Source: Numida meleagris (lineage: Eukaryota > Chordata > Aves > Galliformes > Numididae). Taken from it: a stretch of 64,000 bases of DNA. A program made the position numbers and the translations under genes. The notes beneath the pieces were generated by a model that did not search any database, was not told where the DNA came from, and saw nothing but the letters and a program-made list of their open reading frames with translations. Positions 39,596-52,748 of this stretch are shown here, one piece after another (the stretch's first letter is position 1; every line of letters begins with the position of its first letter). The DNA lies in the NCBI RefSeq assembly GCF_002078875.1, contig NC_034412.1, forward strand, positions 80,803,575 through 80,867,574. Reading direction: 5' to 3'.

Positions 39596-42500
39596 ACATA
39601 AATACTATGCATCTGTCCCTGAGGCTGTGGAGGGAGAATTAAAGCCTTTCATTCAAAAAGCTGAGCTACAGAAGTGAAACACAAATTTATGGAAAACAGT
39701 TAAGGTGATGGAGATTTTGTGAAATCTGACAGAATATAATGAATTCATATTTAGGATATAGAAACAGACATATTCTTTGAGATGAACTCATCTTCTTGAT
39801 AGATGCAAATAATAGCTGCTCAGAAAGCTAATTGTCTGAGAGAAAAGTGAAATTGCATAAGATAGTAGAGAAACATGTTTGATGAAACACTTTATCTATT
39901 CCTTTCTTGATTTCCGTTTCACAGCTACTGATGCAGTTTGTCTTAAAGTCTTAATTTAATCCTAATTTATGTATCCAATAAGACACAGAGCTAAAAATCA
40001 CTCTAAGTCAATAAAGATAGTTATCAACAGAAAGTCATTCAGATCTTATCTTCGACCACTAACTAGAAAAAAAGAGTCTTACATGTAATTTGGGTACTGT
40101 AAGGTGCTGCTTAGATAAAGGAATTCAAGTCCGTATGTTCTAGATCTGTACGTAAGAAGTTCGACATGCTGCTGTTTTGTGAAAGGGGACTCCAATAAGA
40201 CATTTTAGATCCATAGTAAATTTATTGACTTCCAGAAGAGTGTGCCACAGCTAATTTAGTAAGCAGGAAGTAATTTGTCATTAGCCAGCATTAGCTAGCA
40301 TCCAGTGGTCGAGAAGGATGGAGATAAAATTAAAAATTAACAGAAAAGTCATATTTAATAAAACTTCCCTCTGCAGTAGGCCAAAATGTAATAAATTCTA
40401 ACCCCATGAGAGGCTCATGAAATATACTAGTTTGACTTCAGAGCTGGCATAGGCTAAGGAGCATCAAAATTCTTGTATTTAGTCAGCAACTGTTTTGAGT
40501 ACACAAGTTCTTAAAAGAAGATATTCTTTATTGATTTAAAGATTTCTACAAATGGAGACTCTACCACAACAGTCAGTAAGTTCTTGCAGTGGGTAGTTGT
40601 TCTCATAACAAAGAAAGTATAAGACATTTTGGACAAAACTTGCTTCCAGCCATTTGACTTTCTAATGTCTTTGTCTGGTAGGTTAAAGTGCTGTCTGCTA
40701 TCAAATAAGACTGCTTCATGTAGGTACTTGATTAAGTCACCTCTTAAATAGCTGAAGAGATAAGCTTTAAATAGCCATTTTGAAATGAAGGAGTAATAAA
40801 CTGAAAGCTTTATAAGAATTTTTGCTCTTTATATTTTTATGTTGTTTTAAACCAAAAAAGTTAAACATATATTAAGTACAGATATACACATAATCACTAA
40901 TATAAGTGACCTGAACTTTGTTATATATTCTTTCCTCTTTCCTCTGTATCAAGCCTCCAGCAGTTTTTCCAAAAGCATGCAAAATGTTATACAACCCCAA
41001 CAAAAAAGCAGTTAAAGGCTTAAATTCATTTTTTCTACACTCATTTAGAACTTTTTATATTTTCAATTGAATTATCATCTTACGAGTGAGGGCTTTAACA
41101 ACATGCTATTACAAAGAATAAATGTTATAGGTACATAGGCTGCATTAGATCATTCAGGTGTTCAGTATTGAGTTTACCATGAAGAAATAGTGATTTTAAA
41201 AGTGGGATTCATTATGGAAATATTTTGAATTCTTGAGAAAAGAGTATTTTTGAAGAAGCTTGATTGTCTGTTTGGAAAAATGTGCAATATGTGCTAAAAA
41301 TTAACAGAAAGATATTTAAGGCTCAAACTCATTCTTCTCTCAAGATACACTGGACTTGAGAAGTGTTCATCACTAAATATTCTGCAGCCGTTATTATAGA
41401 GTGTAATGAATAACACTCAGCAGTGAGCACAGCATCATCCCTTTTCCTTCAGAGCACGTTTTCCTTGATTCATTCATCACATCTTCTAGCTTTTTACAGT
41501 TACTCCATAAAATCAGCCACAAACTATATTCAACAAAAAGGTTATCAAAAATAGAAATGTCTTGAATGTTAAATTTGTTTAGTAGGTATCACAGGTCTGT
41601 GAATATGCAGTATGTGAGTTATCATATATAGTACAGAAATATCCAAAAGGAACTAAGATCTGTCAAGTCAAAATAAAAACAACACAAAAATCTATGTCCC
41701 CAGGCTAGGAAACACTTTCAGAAATATTCTTATTTGAGGTTTTCACTTCTGGCCTTTCAGTAGCCTATCTTCGCTAGTATTGGTGTTTTAGTGTTAAGGA
41801 GGTAGTAGGTTTTCGATACAGCTATTTAACACCAGTTTTGAATTTTGTTTCCCGGCGACATTATTAGTCTGTTTCACTTTTTGATTATAGACTTCTTGGT
41901 TGTCTTGATATTATCTAATTACAAAAGACTAAACAGAATACTAACAATTATGCTTGGTGCCCCTTAGATATTTACACAGGCAAATGATTTCTAAACCTTC
42001 CTCAAATAAAGGGAAATTTTAAGGCAAATGAGGTCTATTTGCCACTTTGCCCACAGATTATAAATGCAATAGAAACAGAAGAAAAAAGTCTTACTGGAAG
42101 CATACAGCAATGGTGCTGATAAACAATATTAAATTAGTTATATACTAGAAGAGTAGAGAGTCAATGAAGATAAGTGAAAGCATTTAACTGCTCAAATACC
42201 AAGAAACATAAGCTAAAGTGCAGCTGTAGAGTAGTCCACTAGTGACTGAAAAAGATCATTAATTTTCATGCAATTAAACATAATTAATAAATCACCCCAG
42301 GAGTGTGTGTTCCTGAGAGATAATGTCAGCCCTTAGGTGTGACCTACTGTGTGATGTTATCTCAGCATGGCTCAAATTTCATACTGCTCTTAAGCTAATA
42401 AAAAAGTTTTCCTTCTAAAGACTACTTCGCTGACTTTGGTTATTGACTTTCATCATTGTTTGCAGCTTTACTATCACAATCAGTATAAATATGAAAAAGA

Positions 42501-42783
42501 GTACATACAACAAGCTGATTGCAAGCTAAATTAGCACTAGAGGTTGAAGACAGCCGTCAAACCTGGGACAGCCTATGTCATGCACTAGCAGTGCTCCTAA
42601 GAAACATTTGAAAACAAAACAAAAAATATATAGTAGTTTAGTAAGCCAGTTAGCAAAACTGTATGGCTCATCTACCAAAGTTAATCAAAGTTTGGAGTAT
42701 CACCTGAAATCATTGTTGTCTTGATTACACAGGAATGCCTAATTACACATTAACAAAACTCAAATTCTCAGCACTAAAATGCT

Positions 42784-43107
42784 TTGACTGTAAAGGAAGT
42801 ACAAAAATGGCTAGAGATTATGGAAAATGAGCTGGATGTGGATTTGAGTATTAAGAAAAGATTGAGAAAAGGGAGAGAACAATGCTATGAACTGCTAAGA
42901 TGGCAGAGAAACGACCCCTGGATATCTAGATGTATTTGCTGCAGCACATCAAAGGATGTCAAAATTGGCAAAAGGCGCAAGGTATCACAGAAACTGATGC
43001 TGTTTCACAGGCAAGTTGCAAAATGGTGGAGATCTCTTTATAGCAACAAGCCTGATCAAAGAACTGAAAGGCTCATCATTCAAGAAATCAGTAACATTTA
43101 TAGTTGA
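42784..43107 (+). other. Unrecognised 107-codon open frame (doubtful)
   Basis: The translation is rich in Lys, Arg, Glu and Trp and begins with a stretch that could form an amphipathic helix, so it looks less random than other frames in the window. I do not recognise a family. The plus strand here is purine-rich, which by itself lowers the number of TAA/TAG/TGA stops less than expected but favours Lys/Glu/Arg codons. No splice-site context or neighbouring exon supports it. Most likely chance, or a fragment of a decayed mobile element. Confidence 0.12.
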
Positions 43108-45560
43108 CCAGATCTCAGATGACCTCTCTAAAAAAGAACTTGAGAAGTAATAAAGGTTGGTCCTCAGAAGCAACATTATGGAGCTCATTAGGTACTTGAT
43201 GAAGCTGTGAAACAATGTCATACATACCATGCCCCTAACAATCTAGTGTTTGGTGATGTCTAATGTAACAGCAAAAATGCTTAAATTTGGAATCTTCCAT
43301 AACAGTAATAAAGCCAGCTCAAAACAACATAATTTCAATGATAAATGGCTTTCTCTAAACACATTCTAAACATTTCCAGAAATTAGAATGTAGAAGAATA
43401 ATGTCCTCCTGTACACCAAATTTCAGAAAGCATTCAGATTCCAGCTTTATCTTTCTAGCATCTGTGGTACTTGTGAATCTGATATATCTGATCGTAATGA
43501 CATTCTCCTTCAGAGTTTATATGGTTATGTTTCGTGTTCTCATCATTAGCATATCTGTGCTTTATTATGTAAGGCCTAGACAAAGGATCTCCTCTCTGCC
43601 TGTGAAACACTATTCCAACAGACTACTCAATAACCCTCTCGTACGGATTTCTGAACATGTTTGAAGATGGTATGTAGTTAACTGGGAAGTGCACCATGCT
43701 AATGTTGAAGAGACTCAATACAACCAAGTCTTTATTCTGACATTCATTCTATTAACATGTGTACAGCCTTAGGCATATGAATATGCAATTATTAAAAATA
43801 CACAAAATATCATTGTATCTTTTAAAAAAGTTCAAAAACTATAACTGCAGCAAAGGATTTAGCTCTACTTCTAACTAAATCTGTTTTTCTCTAATTAGAA
43901 AGAATCAAATCTCCTGTATTTAGAGATATCATACACTGAAGATATTCCTCTGGTAACAAATGAGGAGACCAGATGTCCCAGTTTTCCTAGCAGAGATGCA
44001 GTGTCCCCGTTTTCTTTCTTTTACATATGGGTCACTTTAGACCAGGTTTCAAATCCCTTTAGAAAAAAAAAAAAACTACATAGAAATGGCAGCTCTATCA
44101 TCTTATCTTTCCAAGTCCTGCAAGGAATTTCCCTGGAAGAAGGTGGTTTTAGTTTCCAAATTGTTGTATCAGCTTTTCAGTTTCATAAAAAACAAGATCC
44201 GTTGGGATGGAAACAGCAACAACCGAAAAAACGAAGGATTATTTAAAAAAGCAAATTAAATTAGATCTGCTACAGCCTCCACTGCATATGTCCTCTCAGG
44301 CGGTCTGCCAAGACAATTTTAATATAATAGCCATTCATTCACAGAACCTTAACTGGTATATACAATTACATAATGCTTCTAATGACTCTGTTGCTTATCT
44401 AATTCTTGTAGCTTGCAGTGGTGAAAAGGTGACACCTATTGACACCTGGCATTGAACAAGGATAAGACTGGTCCAGAGCTGCTTTAAAACTCTGGGTAAA
44501 CAAAGCTGAAGACATTTCTGACAGTATCAGTATGAAATGTGGGATCATATTCATGGAGATCAATAGAAAAGACTGAATAAGACAAGTCTTGCTTGCATTT
44601 CTAATAGCTAAAATTTTAGGCTTTCCATTAAAAGTTAGGGTTGTGGTTAAGCAAACATCTCATTTACCAAATGAAATAGTAAAGCAACTGCAGTTGATGT
44701 GCTTACAAGAGAAGTGGCTGCATAGGGAGCCAGTAAATGTCAAGTGAGTGGGAAAGCAGACTATGCATTTAAAGTTTAGAGATTGACTTCCAAAACATAT
44801 TGGAGTTGGGAGATTAAAAAAATACATGAAGTCATTACTCATTATTACTCCTTTTCCAGGTATAAGCTGTAACATCTCCTTTGACATTCATCCTGATTTT
44901 TCAAGTTTATTTGAAGTAAGGGCTGACTGTAAATTTTTTTTGGAGGGCAAAGGGAGTACTTACAAGCAAAGTTTCCTGCAATGGGAAATAGGACATTCCT
45001 AGGATCCCATAGCTGTATTTCATCTCTATGGGGTTCTAAATGGGAACTCAAGATAGTTCTGTGAAACATTAGATAATCCCTAGCCTTTTACATTCTGTTC
45101 TTTCAGATGAAGGGTTAAATATATTTTTTCAACTCTTGCCCTCAGGTCACAGGGGATCCACAGCTCAAGTATCCCTTCTAGCAACAGAAGCTGAATGTCC
45201 TATTTCAATTATTAACCCACTTTTAGGAGCTTTATGTCCTTCTTTTGATTTTTCTGGAGCTAAATAAAATTTCAGAACTATTAATGCAACATTAGCACAT
45301 TTTTACACAACCACTGTAGGAATCTTATTCTCACCGAGGCAAACAGGCAAAGCAAAACATCACTGCTTGCTTGCTTATCTCTTCAATGCAGTCCATTCAT
45401 CTTCTATAAACACAAGAAGACTATTTCATGAAAAAGTATGCTATTATAAGAGATCTTGGAAGGTAAAATTGATGTTTAAGATACATCTGAGAGAATAGTT
45501 GAAGAGGATTCAAACATAAGGTTGCCTTTCTGAGACTTGCCTGTCAGGGCTGAAGAATAT

Positions 45561-45585
45561 CATCTTCTCCATTGAAGAGAAGATG
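45561..45585. repeat. Short perfect inverted repeat
   Basis: Nine-base arms (CATCTTCTC and GAGAAGATG) around a seven-base loop. It could form a small hairpin; no function is evident and chance is possible. Confidence 0.5.
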
Positions 45586-46180
45586 GCATCTGGCACTCCA
45601 CCCCCACCTCCCAAATGACCTTGTAACTGAATGGCTACATAAAGCTCTGCAGCTGGGTGAACTGGGAAGCAAGTGTAAAATTCAGCCCCTTGGTTTTGAA
45701 TAAACTGCCATTGCTTCCACTTTGGGATGTGTATGAAAATAATAAGAGATGCATTCTAATGTGAGATTGCGTGTTATGAAGAAAATGTCAGGTACATGCC
45801 ATTGCCTCTATTTATCAAATTTTATTTTGTATTTTAAGGTTATCTAAATTACAGGTCTTAGCTCAATCTAAGCAGCACATCTTAAAGCCGAGGGTTGTTT
45901 CAGAAACTAACAAATAAAAACAAGAGGTGTTTCAGAGGGTAATACTTTTGACTGAAATTCTCCCCCACCAACTAAGACACTAGAATTACTCGTCTAGCAG
46001 ACATGGGTTACTCTCTGTGTTGTCCAGGACCAAGCACCCATTTGTGCTTACACTTACTTAGGTCTCAGTGGAAATAACGCCTCCTATTTACTTCCACAGA
46101 AACTACAACAGATACAAACAGCACAATAACACCATTAAAGCAAATTTTCATCTACAAAACATTGTTTTCCAACATAGTCA

Positions 46181-46469
46181 ATATGTATAGCAAAAAACAT
46201 CAATGAGAATGCCTCGTAATGGGATACAGGTACTACTGAGCAATAGCAAGCAGTGAAGAAAGGAAACTGTCTCACCCTTTCCAAGAACCAGTAATAGCCC
46301 AAAAGGAATTCCATCAGCTGCTAACCCTTAAATGAGGATGAGGAGGGGTGGATCCAGGCTCAATCCCTTCCAGCTTCTCAGGTGCATTGCTTGCACCTGA
46401 ACTCCCTGGGTTAGCCATGCCTTCTCACCTGGTGCTCAACTATTGGTTCAGGCTATGAATTCCATTGCA
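46181..46469. mobile_element. 289-bp foreign segment nested in the mariner element
   Basis: The mariner 3' sequence breaks after AACATAGTCA (ending 46180) and resumes with CACCACCATTAGCTATGC at 46470. In the element I remember, these two parts are continuous (the CA is shared), so the intervening 289 bases are an insertion. CA occurs at both junctions, which could be a two-base target duplication or chance. The segment has no terminal repeats or poly-A that I can see and I do not recognise it. Alternatively this copy descends from a Galluhop variant with a longer tail. Confidence 0.6.
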
Positions 46470-46632
46470 CACCACCATTAGCTATGCTTTTTCACCAGTG
46501 GCCTACACACCACTCTCACAGTGCTTACAACCACTGTTTGGTCTCCATTAACATGCAGCAAGTGTCACTGAGGACCGTTTTTTCCACATGAAGGGATTCA
46601 GTGACACACCTTTGCTTTATCAGCACTTCCAT
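46470..46632 (-). pseudogene. Mariner transposase remnant (N- and C-terminal scraps)
   Basis: On the minus strand the ATG at 46632-46630 starts a frame whose first residues (MEV-IKQRC) resemble the Galluhop transposase start, and about 35 codons of the N-terminal helix-turn-helix region follow in degraded form. Near 46500 the sequence jumps to the last codons of the protein, where KSIANGG (encoded around 46473-46495) corresponds to the KCIANGG end of the family. The catalytic DDE/D region is entirely absent. Dead remnant. Confidence 0.72.
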
Positions 46633-46806
46633 GTCAGACGCTATTCTATCAGACTGCCCCTCTGCTGCCATCTGTCACATGGCAACAACATGTAATGGAA
46701 TTCTGATGGGAAATTCCAACCTCTACTGCCATACCACTGATGTCTGCCTTTGATGTTGTGGGCCAACATAATAAAAAAAGAGGCATTACTTTTGGAGCAG
46801 TCTCTG

Positions 46807-49800
46807 TAAATACATCTCTCCCTTAAGCTGTTATTAGGATGGCAGCATATTTTCAGGAAGAAAGGAGTGCCAGGTTCTTGTTCTACCTCCTGAAAACTAA
46901 TCAAAGTCTCTTTCTGAGTGACCACAGCCCCTGGCACTCACAATATGCTTCCACAGTTGGGCAGTCAGCACTACAAAACCACTGTCTGGTGAGAGGGAGC
47001 TGGGGCTATCTCAAGGTTTACCTGTCTTTTTCCATCTGTCTCTACCCATCAGTTCTGTATGAGCCCTTCAGGCAGGGACAGCAGAACTGGATGCACATAA
47101 AATCACTCTTCAGTGTTTCCAGTGCAAATAATTAATTGTGTTGAGGGGACTATGAGAGGCAAAGAAGGAAGACAGATGCACTGTTTGGTGCATGGGGAGG
47201 GTTGAATTGCCCCTTGGATCCAGACAAAAAAAGATAAGAGTCCTTCCCATGCACCCTTCTTTGGCTCCCACAAAACTGTATCAGGAGACAAAGATGCTGA
47301 CAACTACAACTTCTTATTTCACATTCATGTCAAGCTCTGTGGAATAGCATTTCACAGTCTTTGGAGCAGACAGACTGACAGACACCAGGACTGCTATTTA
47401 TTTCATCAGCTACTAAATAGGTTTGAATGCACATTTCCTTCAGTATGCCTTCCTTTCAGCCTCAAGTATGGAGCTGCTCCAAAGTTCAGTACATTTGAGA
47501 TGACTGTAGATAGAGAAGAAGGGTAGAATTTGTCACAGATGATCACATTCATTTTGTGAAAATAATTTTATCGTACTTGGCATAGCAATAAGAAAGCTTG
47601 GCGAGCTGACCAGTCAGCCCTAAGAAAAAGTGAGCAGCATCTGTTTAAGTCTCTGAAGTAACACAATCCATGCATGGCATTAGGTTATGTTGCATCATTT
47701 AACACAACATAAACCTCATTCACCTTTTCCTCCCTCCTACTGCCACTTTCTTCCAGTTTTGTCTCATTATAACTGGCTGCAAAAATGCCTAAGTGCCTTT
47801 TCTGCTTAAAAATTCCTGCTTTTTCCCCTCTAACTCAGCTCAGTTTTTTCCTATGCTGCCTCTCTTGGTACTATTTAATCCACTTCCAGGAAGGATTACC
47901 TGTCCATTCTGCTTCTCATCCTAAGACAATTTCTAGATTTTTTTTTTTTTTTAACAAAGCACTATACAAAACTAAATTTTGTTATAATGCCTAAGTCATT
48001 CTCCTACAGAAAGAAGCACAAATCATATTTAATGAAATCAAATTTAATGAAAGATTGCCATCAGGTGTCTAAATGTCTCACTTGCCTGTTTAGTTGAATT
48101 ATGGCAAACAAATGTACTCAGGAAGTTAACATATGTAATAATTCAACATTGTTTTTTATTGTGTGGACCTACTTTGTGGCAGTTCTATTGAACTAATTTA
48201 CAATAATGGGACTGAAAACACCCTAATTCAAACACACAATAGAAAGAAAAAATTATTTTCCTGTTTCAGAACAATTATTTCATTTAAAAATATTAATAAA
48301 CTGATAACTGAATCTCTTCATTATAATAGAGTGCTCCGCTGTATAGGGAGCTATTCTTTATTCAGTGGGTTACACCCTGGTATATCATGGGGAGAGGAGA
48401 TGTATTAGTCTGCATTCAGAGTTCATATAGAAAATGAAACTGTAGAGTAATAGAATTGCATCTTTTATACTAGTGCTGCTATTTGGAAATGTAATGACAA
48501 GTTTTAAATGGAAAATTTGAAGCAGTATCTGGGAGAAAATCACATCTACACTTGCCCATATGGCTATCTGCCTACCCACACGGTTGGGGTGTGTTAGTTA
48601 GGCATTTGCTCACATGGTAGATTTAAGCCAGAAGGGCCACTGGAAATTTTGCTTGTCTGTGCAGTTACACAGCTTTTATAACCTCTTTTTGACACCTCAG
48701 ATATTTTTTGTTATTTCTATTACGGGAAGAAAGTGTGCTGCTAAACAGTAGTCTACTATGAATGATGGATAAAGGCAGAGATAAAACAAAGATGAAGGGG
48801 ATGAACCAATAAAGATTAACCACAAGATTACTTGAGTTAAGTACATCCACATATTTTGTTTTCAGAGTGTAGTGAAGGTCTGCACTGGGGAATGTTACAT
48901 CCAGAGGTCCACACAGCAGAGTTTGAGCTAGGCAGAAGCTGCAGAGGTGTACAGCAGGAATAGTGGCTACATATGAGAAGCATCCAGTCAGTGCTCTTCC
49001 AGAGTTAATTAGCCCTTTTCTTCAAATGAGCTAATTAGCCTGAGCGCAGCCCTGCACTGACACAACCATACTGGTCCTGGAGCTGACTCATTAGCTGACT
49101 TGATATCCTCTTCATTCACTAATGTGGATACTCGCAGAGCTCAGAAGAAAAGTGTGTCCTAGTAGTTAGGTACTAGCTCCTGCACTAATTAGCATCTGAA
49201 CAGTTTAAAAAATGTGGAAGAATTTCAGCAGAAAAAAAAAAATCAGTGTCCCAAATCTCAGTGGTTAGAGCATTTGTCTAAGAAAGGGGGAGGAAAGCAG
49301 GTCAAGCTCTTATTTTCAGAAACAGATGTAGGTAACATTCCCTTCTGAGTCTAAGTTCATTTTTCATACTTCTCAAGAATGCTCACAAAATGTATGTCTT
49401 ATAGAACCTAAACAAACCAAAAAAAAAAACAACCACCATCTTCTTCACTATGTTTCATTTTCTTTAAAATTCTTTAAAATTCTTCCACCAACCCCAAATT
49501 CAATTACCAGCAGACCTCTAATAGCAAATACATACTATTGACTGAACTTGAGGCCAACCACAATGAACTGCTGCCTGCAGGTTAAAGCCATTCCTCGGAT
49601 TAGGTAATACTGCCTAAAGCCAATCGCAAGCAGTCCTTTAATACCTCTGGGCAATAGCTTTCTGCAGTTTCCCTCAGACCCAGTCAGAGATTAATTAACT
49701 GTTTAGAATCTTCTGGGTTAATGGAAAGTTTGCCCTGAAAAGCTCGGAAGACTGAGACATGAACTGAGACCATCAGCAGCAGTCGCAGAATATACATGAT

Positions 49801-52660
49801 GCTGGTAGATGGAACACTGTTTTCAATGGTTGTTAGGCAGTTGCTTCAGCCTGAGGGCAGTAATATGCCCTGTTTGGAGCCAAACGAGCTTATGTGAAGT
49901 TATCTCAACTACTAAGAAAGGTTTCTATATGCATAAAATAACTACTGTTTATCTTATGACTGAAAATTATCTAAAACCAACTTAGTTACAATTCTATGTG
50001 TTTTCAAATTATATGGATATAAAAGGATAGGAGAATTGCTATATGAGAGAGTCAGAGAGCAACAACAAGGAACCCAAATGGAGAAATGATGGTTCATATT
50101 TCTACTCACCTCAAATTTTGTGGATATTTCAATGTGGAAGTCAGCTATCTCCAGGATAAAGAAAGATGCTTGTAAATTGCATTCAATTAATTATATCCCT
50201 ACCACATCCTAGGCTTGTCCAGGTAAACAGGAGCTTGGTTTGAGATCAGTCTCCAAGCATGTTCTGGGAAAGTACTTGCACCACTCAGTAAAAGCATCTT
50301 TAAAAAAATGTCAGCTCAACAAGTGTCAAGAATAACTAAACAACACAACCCTACTAGATGTTTACTAACTGCCAGTAGCACACTTACTCAAGATTTCAGC
50401 ATCCCTGGTTCTGAAACTGGTGCCAGTTGAGAAACTATATTAAATGCAGGTCACTTCTGAATCCCTAAAGCCAGGGCTGCAGCAAGACATTTAAATGATG
50501 ACACAATGAGTTACAGTCTGCCAGCTTGGCACAGATTCAAAGTGGCAGCAGCTGAGGTGTGCTTTAAAAATAGGGATTTTTTTTAATTGGATTCAAAATC
50601 AATTAAAATCCCATTAGAAACATAATTGTAGTGATACAAATCATAAAATAATATCTTTTACAATAAACTATAAAACTGAGGAAGCTTACATAATTAATAC
50701 TACTATGTATTGCACAGACCCATACCTTTCAATCACATACAACCTACATGTCAAGGGGATGTCTCTGAAATTTAGAGAGTATAATTTCAATAGGAGGTCA
50801 ATATACATGGCATAGGATTCAGAGGGTTTCTTCAGATTACTTTGATTTCCCTCCCCTCTCCAAAGCCCCAGATCATATGTTGCTCTTGGAGATTAAATGC
50901 CAGCCAATCTAGATTGTAAAACAATGAGACGTGCCACATGATGGTAGCAGTCAATTCAGTAAAGCAGCTAGTGGCCATCCATCACATTTTTGATTCCTGC
51001 ATGACAAAATAATCGGTCAATTTTCTGCTGTGTGAAGTGTAAAATTTTTCTACTGTGTAAAGTCAGCGCAGGTCTTAGGCAATGAAATTTTCTCCCTTTA
51101 TTCTGACAATTAATGTGCTTTAATTGCTTTTTGATGGGGAAATGAGGGTACAGGTAAGAAAATGCCAATATCATATATGCTGATTAGCAAGATTAAATTT
51201 TGAGTTTATTTAATCATTAATTCCCGTTTTCTTGAGCTGTCAGTCTTGCTTGGCCTTTTCTAGTAAAGCCACCCCCATGGTTCCAAGTGCTGGCACTCAG
51301 TGCTTACACACCATGCTCTAGGCAAGGTTGGATTATTATATGTTTATTCTCGTGGGCTTGTAGTGCTTTATGACAGTGTTTGTACTACGATGAGTAAATT
51401 AATGACCCGTCCATTTTCCAAGGAGGTAAAATGAGAAAGACACCTTTAAAATCAAGTTTTCAGATTTATAGTATACTTATCTTTTCAGTTTCCTCCTCAG
51501 TTTTTTATTTTATACAACATTTTTAAAACAACATATTAGTAAAAGCTGCCAGCTATGATACATTATCATTTTTTTTATTATTTTGCAATGATACTTAAAT
51601 ACATAGCCCTGTAAAGATGAAGTGTATTATTTAATTGTCCTTGTATCAGATGAAAAAAACCACGATTCCCCACAGCAGCCTATTGACTCCTTCAACCTTG
51701 CCTCTTGAAACCTTACTGAACGCAGAAGCTGATACTGCAGGTTTTATATTTATAATGATTAATTAATTCTGCACTAAGCAATGTTCTTGACTGCAAGAAC
51801 AAAATCCACTTTAGAAAACATAAATGACAGCTTGCCTAAAATAATTAACACCAGTGCTGATAGAATTGGGATGTTCTCCCTGTGCTTTATACTAGCATAT
51901 TTCAGAGCATTTAATTACTAATATTTCCGACTAGCAGAAGAATTGCATTAAAGAAGCATTTGATGTGGCAGAATTGAAAACTCATATAAAATATGTTACA
52001 GAAATATAATGCGGATAGAATAAATGCTGGTTAAAAATGAAGATATGATTAACTCACAGCTAGAAGAGTATTTCCATTTTTTGGTGGAAACTAGATGACA
52101 TTAAAACACCCTGCAAATGAGCAGCTTCTCACTCCTCTTCCAGTCTAACAACCAGGTAGGGTTTGGCTGTGCAGCACGATGAGCTGAACCTTTTCACCCA
52201 TGCATAGAAGAAGTCCAATAAGCTCTGTCCTTTTAACAGGAAGGTCTCACCAGTGAGCAAATCCTGGGTCCTTTGAGCCTGGAAAGGACCTTCCTTCCTG
52301 TCTAGCTGCAGTAGGGGCTCTGTGCTCTCTGTTCATTAGTGACAGAATTTGGCCTTTAGCATGTTGAGTAATATAAGGCTAGATGTTAGCTTGCACAAGG
52401 TCTTGAAATAGGACCACTCTTCCCTGGAAGGGGACAGTGAGTACTTTCTGTGGGCTAGATGGCTTTATCTGCTAATTCTAGCATTATGTTGAATTTAACT
52501 TCAGATTGAAAGCTTAGGTGACTGGTTCCTGTGATGTAAATAAACATGGCAGGAGTACATAAGAGTCTACAGTATTTTTCTTTGAATTTCTGGGGAGATT
52601 ACATGAAGTTATGGGAAAAAAATGCAGACTTTCAACAGAGTCACTCTGGCTCTCTCTGAT
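46807..52660. other. AT-rich stretch without recognised genes
   Basis: No exon, RNA gene or known transposable element was recognised. A homeodomain-site cluster at 49001-49200 is listed separately. Open frames such as 46839-47135 (which starts near the mariner end) are not protein-like. Confidence 0.55.
49001..49200. promoter_or_regulatory. Cluster of CTAATTAG-type sites (candidate enhancer)
   Basis: TTAATTAGCC (49005-49014), CTAATTAGCC (49031-49040) and CTAATTAGC (49185-49193) occur within 190 bases; the last two contain the perfect palindrome CTAATTAG, a core bound by paired-type and other homeodomain proteins. CTCATTAGCTGACTT lies between them. The surrounding base composition is more balanced than the flanks. 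Sequence-only suggestion of a regulatory element. Confidence 0.3.
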
Positions 52661-52748
52661 GGACATGGTTTCAGTGGGTGGGGTGGTGATGCACTGATGG
52701 TGGGACTAGATGATCTTTGCGGTCTTTTCCAACCTTAATGATTCTATA
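52661..52748 (+). mobile_element. CR1 LINE, short 3' terminal fragment
   Basis: GGACATGGTTTCAGTGGGTGG, then GGTGGGACTAGATGATCTTTG and GGTCTTTTCCAACCTTAATGATTCTAT are the last roughly 90 bases of CR1 on the plus strand, ending in a partial terminal repeat. Extreme 5' truncation. Confidence 0.93.

Larger units (their letters stand above)
39596..46060. other. AT-rich stretch without recognised genes
   Basis: No recognisable gene, RNA or repeat. The one open frame with a somewhat protein-like composition (42784-43107, plus) is listed separately. Confidence 0.55.
46061..46806 (-). mobile_element. Galluhop-like mariner DNA transposon, internally deleted
   Basis: The ends carry related inverted termini: on the plus strand GGAAATAACGCCTCCTATTT near the left, and on the minus strand CAAAAGTAATGCCTC near the right, flanked by TA dinucleotides (46059-46060 and 46807-46808) as expected for mariner elements. 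Inside, the minus strand shows the known Galluhop leader (GTTGGCCCACAAC, GGTATGGCAGTAGAGGTTG, CAGATGGCAGCAGAGGGGCA), the start of the transposase, and the extreme 3' coding end, but most of the transposase is missing. A full element is about 1.2-1.3 kb from memory. A further 289 bases near the left end do not belong to the element. It cannot encode an active transposase. Confidence 0.88.

Noticed and set aside
39208..39612. 134-codon minus-strand open frame
   Set aside because: It is antisense to a clear CR1 3' end and has no independent coding evidence.
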